A DNA stretch of 64,000 bases from JAFGHJ01 sp964525555 (GTDB lineage Bacteria > Hydrothermota > UBA3072). Position numbers and translations under genes: made by a program. Positions 17,442 to 25,958 of this stretch are shown here, piece after piece (position 1 is the first letter of the stretch; each line of letters starts with the position of its first letter). The notes under the pieces are model-generated. The model did no database searches. It was given only the letters and a program-made list of their open reading frames with translations, and had not been told where the DNA came from. The stretch spans positions 124,001 through 188,000 of the forward strand of contig CAZGHN010000001.1 in NCBI GenBank assembly GCA_964525555.1, written 5' to 3'.

Positions 17442-18807
17442 ATTCATACATAAAAAAATTAAAGCAAAGTCTTCTCCTGAAGCCTTATTTGAGAAAGCTT
17501 ACAAAGAAGAACCCTATAGTTTTATTTTGGAATCTATTATACATACTAAAAGAGGAAGGTATTCATTCTTAGGGGGAAGACCCTTCATTATACTAAAAAA
17601 TACGGGAGAAGTTATAGATTTTGAAATTTTTGGAGAAAAATATAAGGAAAAAGGTAACCCATTTAGCAAACTCAGAGAACTTATGTCTTTAGTGGATAGT
17701 TACCCCTATATACCTGGTTTTTCCGGAGGAGCTGTCGGTTATCTTTCTTATGATGCGGTCAGATTTTTCGAAAAAATTCCAGATGAAAATCCCGACGAAA
17801 TTAAAACACCTGATACCTATTTCATGTTCCCCTCGGAAATAATACTCTTCGATCATAAGGACGATACTGTGGATATAATTATATATAATAATGACGGGGA
17901 AGCGAAAAGAATTGAAGAGCTGACAAAAATAATAAAAAATTCTCAAGAAGAAGATTATACACTAACCGAAGGAAACGAAATAAAATTCACCGGTAACTTT
18001 ACAAAAGAAGAATATTGTGATGCAGTAGAAAAAGCCAAAGAGTACATTTTTGCAGGAGACATATTCCAGGTTGTTCCTTCTCAACGATTTAAAGCTCCAA
18101 TAGAAAAAGAACCAATCAATATATATAAGGCACTACGCCTTACAAATCCTTCACCGTATATGTATTATCTCAGATTCAATGATCTATATATTTTAGGGTC
18201 ATCACCCGAAACATTGATTAAACTTGAAGCAGGCGGGCTTGTAACAAGCAATCCAATCGCAGGAACAAGAAGAAGAGGAAAAGATGAAGAAGAGGATAAT
18301 AAATTCGTAAAAGAACTCCTGAGTGATGAGAAAGAACTTGCAGAACACGTTATGCTTGTTGATCTTGCGCGAAACGATATTGGAAGAGTTTGCGAATACG
18401 GCAGCATAAAAGTCTCAGACTTTATGCGAATCGAAAAATACGCAAAAGTCATGCATAATATATCAGTAGTCAATGGAAATCTACTTCCAGACAAAGATGC
18501 TTTTGATCTTGTAAAAGCAACATTTCCGGCAGGAACTGTTTCAGGAGCACCAAAAATAAGAGCAATGGAAATAATCGACGAACTGGAACCGGTAAAACGT
18601 GGCATTTACGCGGGAGCTTTAGGTTACTTCGGATTTGCAGGTATTATGGACCTCTGTATAGCTATAAGAACAATTGTAATCTACAAAAATATGATTTACT
18701 TTCAGGCTGGAGGAGGAGTTGTTGCTGACTCAGTGCCTGAGCTGGAATACAAAGAAACTATAAACAAAATGAGTGCTTTAAAAAAAGCCATAGAGTTATC
18801 AAAATGA
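17410..18807 (+). CDS. trpE: Anthranilate synthase component I
   Basis: A 465-residue chorismate-utilising enzyme forming anthranilate. The tryptophan feedback site ILES..HTKRGRYSFLG is near residue 36, suggesting allosteric control. Catalytic signatures: IPAG-equivalent PIAGTRRRG near 290, ELAEHVMLVDLARND near 320, and FPAGTVSGAPKIRAMEI near 375. A GGAGG 4 bases before GTG 17410 favours this start. ATG 17428 is an alternative, and the longer frame from 17368 would lie entirely within aroA. It overlaps trpG by 4 bases. Confidence 0.93.
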   Translation: MEQITSMKKIKFIHKKIKAKSSPEALFEKAYKEEPYSFILESIIHTKRGRYSFLGGRPFIILKNTGEVIDFEIFGEKYKEKGNPFSKLRELMSLVDSYPYIPGFSGGAVGYLSYDAVRFFEKIPDENPDEIKTPDTYFMFPSEIILFDHKDDTVDIIIYNNDGEAKRIEELTKIIKNSQEEDYTLTEGNEIKFTGNFTKEEYCDAVEKAKEYIFAGDIFQVVPSQRFKAPIEKEPINIYKALRLTNPSPYMYYLRFNDLYILGSSPETLIKLEAGGLVTSNPIAGTRRRGKDEEEDNKFVKELLSDEKELAEHVMLVDLARNDIGRVCEYGSIKVSDFMRIEKYAKVMHNISVVNGNLLPDKDAFDLVKATFPAGTVSGAPKIRAMEIIDELEPVKRGIYAGALGYFGFAGIMDLCIAIRTIVIYKNMIYFQAGGGVVADSVPELEYKETINKMSALKKAIELSK

Positions 18808-19379
18808 TACTTTTAATAGATAATTATGATTCCTTTGTATATAATCTTGCTCAATTCTTAGGTGAACTCGGAGCAGAAATACAGGTAAGAAGAAATGATA
18901 AAACTTCAATAGAAGAAATCGAACAACTGGCTCCGACTTCTATAATAATTTCTCCTGGTCCCGGAACTCCGAAAGATTCCGGAATAAGCCCGGAGGTTAT
19001 ACTTCATTTTAAAGAAAAAATTCCAATACTGGGAGTTTGCCTCGGCCATCAAACAATAGGGGACGTTTTCGGGGGCAAGGTTATCCGGGCAGAAAAAATC
19101 CTACACGGAAAGACTTCTGAAATACACCACGACGGCAAAACTATATTTAAAAATATTGAAAATCCCTTTACAGCAACTCGCTACCACTCGTTAATTGTAG
19201 AATGGGAGACCCTACCGGACACACTTGAACTCTCGGCATGGACAGAGGATAAAACCATAATGGCGATAAGACATAAAGAATACAATATCGAAGGTGTCCA
19301 GTTCCATCCTGAATCTGTATTAACAGGGGTCGGAATGGAAATATTAAAAAACTTTATTAAAGGAAGGGAAATAGATTGA
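18804..19379 (+). CDS. trpG: Anthranilate synthase component II (glutamine amidotransferase)
   Basis: A 191-residue class I amidotransferase that supplies ammonia to TrpE. Nucleophile C79 lies in GVCLGHQTIG. The His/Glu of the triad are in GVQFHPESVLT near residue 165, and RYHSL near 127 is typical of TrpG/PabA. Some such subunits also serve PabA in folate synthesis; no pabB-like gene is adjacent. It overlaps trpE by 4 bases and hisD by 4 (TTGA). Confidence 0.95.
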   Translation: MILLIDNYDSFVYNLAQFLGELGAEIQVRRNDKTSIEEIEQLAPTSIIISPGPGTPKDSGISPEVILHFKEKIPILGVCLGHQTIGDVFGGKVIRAEKILHGKTSEIHHDGKTIFKNIENPFTATRYHSLIVEWETLPDTLELSAWTEDKTIMAIRHKEYNIEGVQFHPESVLTGVGMEILKNFIKGREID

Positions 19380-20644
19380 AAGTTATAAAGTACAATGAAC
19401 TCAAAGAAGACTTCTTTAAGTATCAAGAGATAGAAGAAGTAAGCAATGTAAGAAAAATAATAAATGACGTCAAAAAAAACGGAGATAAAGCGCTTAAGAA
19501 ATACACCACACAATTTGATAATATCGAACTTGATCAAATAAAAATAAGCGGTATAGAAACCGAAAACGCATATCAAAAAACCAGGAAGGAAGAAATTGAG
19601 GCTATAGAAAAAGCTTCCGAAAATATAAAAATATTTTCAAAAAAACAAAAAGAACAATTTAAAGATTTTGAATTCGAAATCAAAAAAGGCGTATTCACGG
19701 GACAAACAATTAAACCTATCAAAAGAGTAGGAATCTATGTCCCGGGAGGAAACTTTCCACTGGTATCGACCCTGCTCATGTGCGCAATTCCAGCACAGAT
19801 AGCAGAAACAAAAGAACTAGCGGTCTGTTCTCCACCAAAATACCAGGGCAGCATACATCCTCTAATTCTTACCGCCTGCTATATGCTAAAAATCACGGAA
19901 ATCTACAAACTGGGAGGCGCACAGGCAATAGCCGCTCTGGCTTACGGCAGTGAAACGGTAAAAAACGTAGATAAGATTGTCGGACCCGGAAATAAATATG
20001 TTCAATTCGCAAAAAAAGAAGTCCTAGGTAACGTAGGCATTGATTTTATCGCCGGACAGACCGAAATTATGATAATCGCAGATGAAACAGCAGAAGCAAA
20101 AATAATAGCTTCAGACTTACTATCGCAAGCCGAACACGACAAAGATGCATCGCCGATCCTGGCAACTACCTCAAAGCGAATTGCAAAAATGGTTTTAAAT
20201 GAACTTGAAGTACAGCTTGAATCTTTATCAACTAAGAATATTGCCAAGCAGTCACTCGAAAATATGGGATTAATAATCTTGTTGAATAAAATTGATGAAG
20301 GTATAGAATTCGCAAACAGACGCGGACCGGAACATTTAGAATTGCAAGTAAGGGATCCCGAAAATTACGTTGATCAACTTCTTAATTACGGTTCTCTTTT
20401 TATAGGAAAATATTCATCTGAAGTTCTTGGTGATTTTGCAAGCGGATTAAATCATACTTTACCAACCAATACGGCAAGCAGGTACACGGGAGGGTTAAGT
20501 GTGAAAGATTTTATAAAAATACAAACCACACTTAAGGTAACGAAGGAAGGCCTCCAAGAGATCGGTCCCATCGCAGAAAAACTTGCTCAAATTGAAGGAC
20601 TGGACGCACACGGCAAATCAATACGAATACGATACGAAAAATGA
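19376..20644 (+). CDS. hisD: Histidinol dehydrogenase
   Basis: A 422-residue zinc enzyme oxidising histidinol to histidine in two NAD-dependent steps. Seen: YVPGGNFPLVSTLLM near residue 122, GGAQAIAALAYGSE near 180, VGPGNKYVQ near 201, SQAEHDKD near 253 (metal ligands), RGPEHLEL near 320, and a C-terminal segment EGLDAHGKSIRIR. The start is TTG at 19376 overlapping the trpG stop. It is the last gene of the supraoperon and is separated from the other his genes by about 15 kb of aro/trp genes. Confidence 0.95.
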   Translation: MKVIKYNELKEDFFKYQEIEEVSNVRKIINDVKKNGDKALKKYTTQFDNIELDQIKISGIETENAYQKTRKEEIEAIEKASENIKIFSKKQKEQFKDFEFEIKKGVFTGQTIKPIKRVGIYVPGGNFPLVSTLLMCAIPAQIAETKELAVCSPPKYQGSIHPLILTACYMLKITEIYKLGGAQAIAALAYGSETVKNVDKIVGPGNKYVQFAKKEVLGNVGIDFIAGQTEIMIIADETAEAKIIASDLLSQAEHDKDASPILATTSKRIAKMVLNELEVQLESLSTKNIAKQSLENMGLIILLNKIDEGIEFANRRGPEHLELQVRDPENYVDQLLNYGSLFIGKYSSEVLGDFASGLNHTLPTNTASRYTGGLSVKDFIKIQTTLKVTKEGLQEIGPIAEKLAQIEGLDAHGKSIRIRYEK

Positions 20645-20649
20645 TACTA

Positions 20650-20728
20650 GCCACTAAGACACCAAGACACTTAGAATAAAATTGCTTTTTTAATTAATAA
20701 CATCTTTGAGTCTTTGTGTCTTTGTGGC
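20650..20728. repeat. Inverted CACAAAG-word repeat after hisD
   Basis: Two arms of about 24 bases, 20650-20673 and 20705-20728, match as an inverted repeat at about 20 of 24 positions. Each arm is itself a tandem of the word (C)CACWAAGA / TCTTTGTG. RNA from here would fold into a long stem with a 31-base loop at the end of the supraoperon. There is no U-run, so a terminator role is unproven. Confidence 0.75.
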
Positions 20729-20746
20729 AATTAAAAGGGGGGAAAT

Positions 20747-20950
20747 ATGGAATGCACACAAGATAAAAACATGGAAAATTGCAATTGTTCTTACGAACCA
20801 TGTTCTAGAAAGGGAAGATGTTGTTTATGCCTCGTTTATCACTTAAGAATGAGAGAACTTCCGGCATGTGTTTTTCCCGATACAGTCGAAAGGACATATA
20901 ATCGATCTTTTGAAAAATTTGCAGAATTGATAAAAGAAGAAAAAATATAG
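20747..20950 (+). CDS. Small cysteine-rich protein, DUF6485-like
   Basis: A 67-residue protein with eight cysteines, mostly in the first half (CNCSYEPCSRKGRCCLC), ending in a short helical tail. The pattern matches what I recall of the DUF6485 family, small Cys-rich proteins of unknown function in anaerobes that may bind a metal. It has a good GGGGGGAAAT ribosome-binding site directly before ATG. It lies between hisD and a rhodanese lipoprotein. No function can be assigned. Confidence 0.75.
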   Translation: MECTQDKNMENCNCSYEPCSRKGRCCLCLVYHLRMRELPACVFPDTVERTYNRSFEKFAELIKEEKI

Positions 20951-20958
20951 GAGGAAAA

Positions 20959-21357
20959 ATGAAAAACAAATCGATCGTATTAATTTTTTTAATTTCATTA
21001 TTATATAGCTGTGCCCATCAAGGTTACTCAACGCAAATACGTACAATCATTGATGAAGGAACCTTGAGCGCCTCAGAACTAAAAGAACTTATCGATAGCA
21101 AAAATGAGGAATACGTACTTATTGATGTAAGGAGTAGGAGTGAATACAACTCTGGACATATCCCAACCGCTATAAATATTCCTCATACGCAAATTCAGGA
21201 CTTCGTCAAAAAAATTCCAAAGAATAAATTGATTATAGTCTATTGCAAAGTTGGTGCACGCGCCACTACTGCCAGAAAAAAACTAATGGAATTAGGCTAT
21301 GAGGATGTTATAAATTTTGGCGGCACTTATTCGTGGGAATACAAATTGGTAAAATAA
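20959..21357 (+). CDS. Rhodanese-like lipoprotein
   Basis: A 132-residue single-domain rhodanese behind a lipoprotein signal. The signal ends in the lipobox LLYSC (C18), so the protein should be anchored in the outer or inner membrane, facing the periplasm. The domain shows VLIDVRSRSEYNSGHIPTAINIP and the active-site loop YCKVGARA with C96. It starts 8 bases after the DUF6485-like gene behind an AGGAGG, so the two are probably co-transcribed. The substrate is unknown; such proteins shuttle sulfane sulfur. Confidence 0.85.
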   Translation: MKNKSIVLIFLISLLYSCAHQGYSTQIRTIIDEGTLSASELKELIDSKNEEYVLIDVRSRSEYNSGHIPTAINIPHTQIQDFVKKIPKNKLIIVYCKVGARATTARKKLMELGYEDVINFGGTYSWEYKLVK

Positions 21358-21398
21358 ACATTCGTTATTAGGTCATAGGTTTTTGGTCTTGGTTTAGG

Positions 21399-21556
21399 AT
21401 TAGGAGAAAAGCAAGAGGTCGAGCGAGGATTAAGGATTAGCTGCAAAGATACTAAGTAGATCAAGGATTAAAAAAAAAGACTTATTACTTAATCCTTAAT
21501 CCCTGTATCACTAATCCATTCAGCTTCTAATCCTATTTTTCTATGTGTTTTCTGTG
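21399..21556. repeat. GGATTAAGG-word repeat tract between convergent genes
   Basis: The gap contains GGATTA words in one direction (21427-21440, 21464-21470) and their complement at 21488-21502, giving a 13-base perfect inverted pair. A CTATGTGTTTTCTGTGGT word follows at 21541-21558. It lies between convergent transcription units. No gene was found. Confidence 0.65.
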
Positions 21557-21567
21557 GTAAAATATGA

Positions 21568-22863
21568 TTATTGAAATCTGAAATAAATTCTCCCTTCTGA
21601 TGGAGGAATACCCTTAGGTACAGCGTACTCTAATGTAAATTTTTTAATTTTTAAACCCAATCCATAAGAATATTGCCAGTCTTCGTAAAAGAAATTGGCA
21701 TCTACAAAAGGATAAATCGTAAGAAGACCTAATTTGCTTCTAAATTCTAAGCCAACGACCGCACCTTCTTTTACCGCAATTCCAGGATATCCTCTAAACG
21801 ATTTAAAACGAGTCAAATTACCTTGTTCTTGAGACAACTTAAAATATTCTAATTTCAGTAGTGTAAAAAAAATCAAAAAATCAGCAGATGTCTCAAGATC
21901 CCATCCCCTACTTCTTCTAAATTTTTCTGTAAAATAAATATTAAAAAAACTCGATTTATAAGAAAATCCTGTAACCAAAAAAGGGTATGATTCACTCATA
22001 CTTACACTGGAAATAAGTTCCATACCAAATTTACTAAAAAAAGAAACTTCATGATAAAAGAATTCGAATCCCGTAGAAAAAGATATTAAATTGTAGTAAT
22101 CTTTAATATAATCATGGCTTAAAGATAAATTTAAATTTATCGGCAAAGAAAATATAGCAGGTTCTGTATACTTAAAAACTTCATTTTGATACTTGTCTCC
22201 TTCTCTTTCCAATTTTACATCTATTTCTCTTCCTTTTCCGAAAAAATTCGAATTATTAAAAGCAACCAGTCCACTGAAACCTCCTTTATTTGAATAAGAA
22301 AGAACACCATTTAAATTTCCTCTGGTATGCTCACGTAGAAAAACAATCACATTAACCCAGTCGTCACTCTCAGCAGGCACTAATTTAAACGAATCAACAT
22401 CAATATAATCTATTTTATCCAGATCATTGACCGCCCCGGAAACCTTGGATTCACTAAAAATATCAGCTTGCTTTATTCTAATTTTCCTTTTAATGTAATC
22501 CGAACTTGTATATGATAATCCCTCTATCAAAAAATTATTTATTTTCTGTAAACGTCCCGGGTCAACCAACAATTTCCAATTTATATAAGATGAATCAAAA
22601 GAAAATTCAACCAATTTGATCTGTATAAAAGGAAATCCTTGATCGGAATAAAAAGATATAATTTGATCAATATTTTTTTCAAATAATTCTTTGTTAAATT
22701 CTGCTCCTTTGCGGGGAAATATTCGTTTTAATCTTTTCTCTGAGAAAATTATATTTCCTACGACCGTTATCTCACCTACCTTAAAATCAGTACTATCCAA
22801 AAAAGAAGACCCGGAATCCGCATTTGCGGGTACGAATGCAAAAAATATGGTTAAACCAACCAA
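21568..22863 (-). CDS. Omp85/TamA-like outer membrane protein with POTRA domains
   Basis: A 431-residue protein with an N-terminal signal segment, then two POTRA-like modules (GEITVVGNIIFSEKRL near residue 30, and KINNFLIEGLSYTSS near 105). From about 185 to the end it has amphipathic beta strands. FRSFRGYPG near 350 resembles the conserved loop-6 RGF/RGY motif of Omp85 barrels, and the C-terminus RIYFRFQ looks like a beta-signal. It is shorter than BamA (usually about 800 residues), closer to small BamA/TamA-like or FhaC-like proteins. The start is TTG. It is last in a four-gene envelope operon. Its client is unknown. Confidence 0.78.
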   Translation of the reverse strand: MVGLTIFFAFVPANADSGSSFLDSTDFKVGEITVVGNIIFSEKRLKRIFPRKGAEFNKELFEKNIDQIISFYSDQGFPFIQIKLVEFSFDSSYINWKLLVDPGRLQKINNFLIEGLSYTSSDYIKRKIRIKQADIFSESKVSGAVNDLDKIDYIDVDSFKLVPAESDDWVNVIVFLREHTRGNLNGVLSYSNKGGFSGLVAFNNSNFFGKGREIDVKLEREGDKYQNEVFKYTEPAIFSLPINLNLSLSHDYIKDYYNLISFSTGFEFFYHEVSFFSKFGMELISSVSMSESYPFLVTGFSYKSSFFNIYFTEKFRRSRGWDLETSADFLIFFTLLKLEYFKLSQEQGNLTRFKSFRGYPGIAVKEGAVVGLEFRSKLGLLTIYPFVDANFFYEDWQYSYGLGLKIKKFTLEYAVPKGIPPSEGRIYFRFQ

Positions 22864-22866
22864 AGA

Positions 22867-23223
22867 TTACTTCCGACCAGGGAAATAAACAGTATCGGAA
22901 AACGTAAAATCAAATATTACGGTTTTGATTTTTAATATTGATAAAGAATCGTAATAAGCAAAACTTAAAACCCTAACACCTTCCCAATCATCAACATATA
23001 AATCTATATCTTCTTCTTTTAAGGGTATTTGTTGCTCCTGGGCTTTTTTGAGTAATCTATTGGGAACTTCTTGATAAGGGCAATTTGAAGACGGGCTAAA
23101 AAGCCGCTGGGCTTCAGCTTTCACACTTGAATAATCTAATTTTATTTTAGTAACTTTTATACCCAAAAAAACCAAATAACCTAAAGCAAAGCATACCAAA
23201 AGCCAAAAAATCATTTTACTCAT
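22867..23223 (-). CDS. Single-pass membrane protein, DUF4845-like
   Basis: A 118-residue protein with one N-terminal membrane helix (about residues 5-23) and a small alpha/beta domain. The arrangement (helix, KLDYSSVKAEAQ, a short helix, then paired beta strands) resembles DUF4845 proteins, but the match is from memory and weak. It is sandwiched between the TPR protein and the Omp85-like protein, 3 bases from the latter, and has a GAGGAA ribosome-binding site. A role in envelope assembly is plausible from context only. Confidence 0.55.
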   Translation of the reverse strand: MSKMIFWLLVCFALGYLVFLGIKVTKIKLDYSSVKAEAQRLFSPSSNCPYQEVPNRLLKKAQEQQIPLKEEDIDLYVDDWEGVRVLSFAYYDSLSILKIKTVIFDFTFSDTVYFPGRK

Positions 23224-23260
23224 AAAAATTCCTCTTTAAAAAAGTATCATCTAAAAAAAT

Positions 23261-24421
23261 TTACCATCGAACTTTTTTAACCTGTTCAATGTTTTTTGAG
23301 GCTCTATTTATACCTTCCTGCGCATAATTTACCCATTTGCTATCACTTGTCTTAATCTTTGTGGTTTTCCAGATTCTTATAGCTTCTTCAAATTTCTTTA
23401 TCGATGGATTCCACTTTTTTTCCTGCATATAATTTAATCCCAATCGATAATAATATTCTCCATAAAGAGCAAAAAGTATACCATCATTAGGGTCAATGGC
23501 AAAGCCTTCATTTATGTATTTCTTAACTCCCGGAAGATTGTTTCTTACAAGCTCAAGATTAACCAATTGATAATATACACTTACATTACCCGGCTCTATC
23601 TTCAAAGCTTGCTTATAGTAACTCTCTGCTTTATTATATTGCTTTAATTTCAAGTAACAATTGCCTATTTGGATTCTACTTGAAACATGTTTGGGAATCA
23701 TTTTAATTATGGATTTATACTCTGCGATAGCATTTTGATACTCTCCAAGCTCACTGTAACATTCGGCAAGTTTTTTAAGTATTTCGATATCATCGCTAAA
23801 AGATTCTTTAGCCTTCTTAAAAAACTCAATTGCTTCCCTATATAGTTTTCTCTCAAAATAAGCATTACCTAATCTGAAAGCAACACCACTATCATCCGGT
23901 TTTAGCTGATAAGCTTTTTTGTAATTTTCTAAAGCTTCAGCGTTTCTACCCTGCGATTCAAGATAATCTGCATATAAATCATAACTTTTAGGATCTTTTG
24001 GGTGTTTTTTTATAATATTTGTAAAAAGCTGTTCTGCTTTTTTGGGTTGTCCCATACTATTATACAGTTTAGCAAGCGCCAATGCCATCTTACGATTACT
24101 ATCCTGGTCCGAGAAACACCCAATACTTTTTGTACAGATAGTAAAAGCTTTAGATGTATCTCCGACCACAAGATACACCTTAAGTAACGCAAGATAAGCA
24201 TCCACATAGTCGGGATCTTCTTTTATTGCTCTTTCAAGTAAAGGTATCGCTTCGTCATAGTTTTTCTGTTTCATATGTTCAAAAGCAAAACTGTAGAATT
24301 TTTCAGCTTCCGAAAAACCAACAGTTTGAGTGCCTTCAGTTTCTTCTTTTTTTTCTTCAGCAGATACCCAGTTTGACAATACCAGTAAGAAGAAAAGAAA
24401 AAATATCCTAGAAACGTTCAC
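23261..24421 (-). CDS. Secreted tetratricopeptide-repeat protein
   Basis: A 386-residue protein with a cleavable-looking signal peptide (about residues 1-21), then a Glu/Lys-rich linker and at least seven TPR units between about residues 40 and 330, e.g. KNYDEAIPLLERAIKEDPDY, EYQNAIAEYKSI and KQYNKAESYYKQALKIEPGN. It should act as a periplasmic scaffold. It starts 3 bases after the upstream lipoprotein gene, so both belong to one operon. The binding partner is unknown. Confidence 0.85.
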   Translation of the reverse strand: MNVSRIFFLFFLLVLSNWVSAEEKKEETEGTQTVGFSEAEKFYSFAFEHMKQKNYDEAIPLLERAIKEDPDYVDAYLALLKVYLVVGDTSKAFTICTKSIGCFSDQDSNRKMALALAKLYNSMGQPKKAEQLFTNIIKKHPKDPKSYDLYADYLESQGRNAEALENYKKAYQLKPDDSGVAFRLGNAYFERKLYREAIEFFKKAKESFSDDIEILKKLAECYSELGEYQNAIAEYKSIIKMIPKHVSSRIQIGNCYLKLKQYNKAESYYKQALKIEPGNVSVYYQLVNLELVRNNLPGVKKYINEGFAIDPNDGILFALYGEYYYRLGLNYMQEKKWNPSIKKFEEAIRIWKTTKIKTSDSKWVNYAQEGINRASKNIEQVKKVRW

Positions 24422-24424
24422 TCT

Positions 24425-25798
24425 TTATTCCCCCTTTCTTTTGAATTTTGGTCTTGCAGTTAGAATAGTATTCTCGAGGTCCTTTGCCTTAACCCATAAA
24501 AAATATGTCATACCCGTAACATCAGTCTCGTAATATGGACCAGCTTCAAAAGATTCCGTAACAATATCTTTGTAATTATTTACAAACGTAATGTCCACAA
24601 TCAATTGAGTTCTCTCCTCATCTATAGCTTCAGAGCTCAATTTATAACCATCATCAATAACCTCTAAATAAGGGTCGCTTAATAAATCTCGCCTTAATTC
24701 CTTCATAGATTCTTGATCTTTAAACAATTCATAAAGATTCCCCTTCGGAAGGCTATCGAACTCATCTTCGTATAGTTTAACCATAGAAACAACATTCGAA
24801 AGCGAAGAATAGCCGTTTAGAACTCTGTTATTATTTAAAACATCTTTTCTTTCTAAATAAAAAGAATTAAAAAGATTCACGGCTAAGGGTATTTTCTTTT
24901 TAAAAATAACCAGATCCTCGAGAAAATCGATTTTTCTCCCTCCATTAACATAAGAAATCATCTTATTATCAAATTTGTCCAGATCTTGAATTAAAATTGT
25001 ATCTTTCTTCTCATTAAGTACATTAGTTATCTTTTTAACTTGCTCCTGAATCGCATCGGAATATAAAGGAATAGTATCAGCAGAATCCACAGGTGCCGGT
25101 AAAGCCTTGCCCCGGACTGCTAAAAGAGGATTGTCTAACTTTCTAGCTATATGTTCGAACAAATATACTACAACATCTTCTTCGATTAGATCGCTTTTTC
25201 TTATACTATCCCTTACCAAAAGATTCATTTCGATAATTTCACTCATATCGGTAAGTTCTTCTTTTTCTCGTACCATCAAACTTATTACTTTATCTTTTTC
25301 CTTTTTAAAATCAAGCCCTGAAATAAAACTTAAAAGACTATTAAATTCCGGACTAATATTCCTATAATCATATTCCCTAGCCTCTTTAATTTCGTATGAA
25401 GCATAGGTTAATGCAGAATCAATCGGATTAATATACTCCAATATCCTGGACTGTAAAGAGCTGTCTGCAGTAAATAAATCCTTTTTGATCTCTTTAACTA
25501 TACCCTCGCATTGAGTAATTTTGGTTTTTGCTTTCATCACAGACATTTTTCTTCTAGTTATCCATTCAGGATCAGGATTTCTTTCTTTCCTAAAATAAGG
25601 TTTTAACGTTCTTTCCCATTCAGCTTCCAACGGGTAAGAACCATTCTTTATCATATATTTTTCCAACGCATTTCTTATTTCTTTAAGTGCCTTCTCAGCT
25701 TTCAATCTATGTGCTCTTCCTGCGAAAATCGCTTCCCCACCACAGGAAACCAAAAACAAAATGTAAGATAATATTACCAAAAAAAGAGTTTTTTTCAT
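24425..25798 (-). CDS. Large lipoprotein of unknown function
   Basis: A 457-residue protein with signal and lipobox LVSCGG (Cys about 19). A segment near residues 33-60 (AEKALKEIRNALEKYMIKNGSYP) recalls the post-helix region of pseudopilins. The rest is mostly helical and highly charged, with a beta-rich end (FEAGPYYETDVTGMTYFLWVKAKD). I do not recognise a family. It is the first protein gene of the envelope operon, 25 bases downstream of tRNA-Ala, with a GGAGGG ribosome-binding site. Confidence 0.7.
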   Translation of the reverse strand: MKKTLFLVILSYILFLVSCGGEAIFAGRAHRLKAEKALKEIRNALEKYMIKNGSYPLEAEWERTLKPYFRKERNPDPEWITRRKMSVMKAKTKITQCEGIVKEIKKDLFTADSSLQSRILEYINPIDSALTYASYEIKEAREYDYRNISPEFNSLLSFISGLDFKKEKDKVISLMVREKEELTDMSEIIEMNLLVRDSIRKSDLIEEDVVVYLFEHIARKLDNPLLAVRGKALPAPVDSADTIPLYSDAIQEQVKKITNVLNEKKDTILIQDLDKFDNKMISYVNGGRKIDFLEDLVIFKKKIPLAVNLFNSFYLERKDVLNNNRVLNGYSSLSNVVSMVKLYEDEFDSLPKGNLYELFKDQESMKELRRDLLSDPYLEVIDDGYKLSSEAIDEERTQLIVDITFVNNYKDIVTESFEAGPYYETDVTGMTYFLWVKAKDLENTILTARPKFKRKGE

Positions 25799-25823
25799 AA
25801 AAAATAACCCTCCATTCTACCTC

Positions 25824-25896
25824 TGGAGCCGACGGGACTCGAACCCGTGCCCTCCTGACTGCCAGTCAGGCGCGCTACCAACTGCGCCACGGCCCC
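25824..25896 (-). tRNA. tRNA-Ala (anticodon GGC)
   Basis: A 73-base gene read on the minus strand. The acceptor GGGGCCG pairs with CGGCTCC and includes the G3-U70 wobble, the alanine identity element. The D-arm GCGC..GCGC, anticodon stem CCTGA/TCAGG with loop CTGGCAG (anticodon GGC), and T-arm ACGGG-TTCGAGT-CCCGT are all intact. The discriminator is A and no CCA is encoded. It is followed after 25 bases by the lipoprotein gene and may be co-transcribed with it. Confidence 0.96.
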
Positions 25897-25912
25897 TGTC
25901 CTATTAATTTTA

Positions 25913-25940
25913 ATAATAATGTTATTTTTTGAATTGTCAA
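25913..25940 (-). promoter_or_regulatory. Promoter of tRNA-Ala
   Basis: On the minus strand, TTGACA (25940-25935), a 16-base spacer and TATTAT (25918-25913). Transcription would start about 10 bases before the mature tRNA 5' end. The -35 box is identical to those of several protein genes here. Confidence 0.7.
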
Positions 25941-25958
25941 GATTCGAAAGAAAACATA

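Noticed and set aside
24425..25798. Treating the 457-residue lipoprotein as a pseudopilin
   Set aside because: It has a lipobox rather than a prepilin cleavage site with Glu5. Only a short internal helix looks pilin-like.
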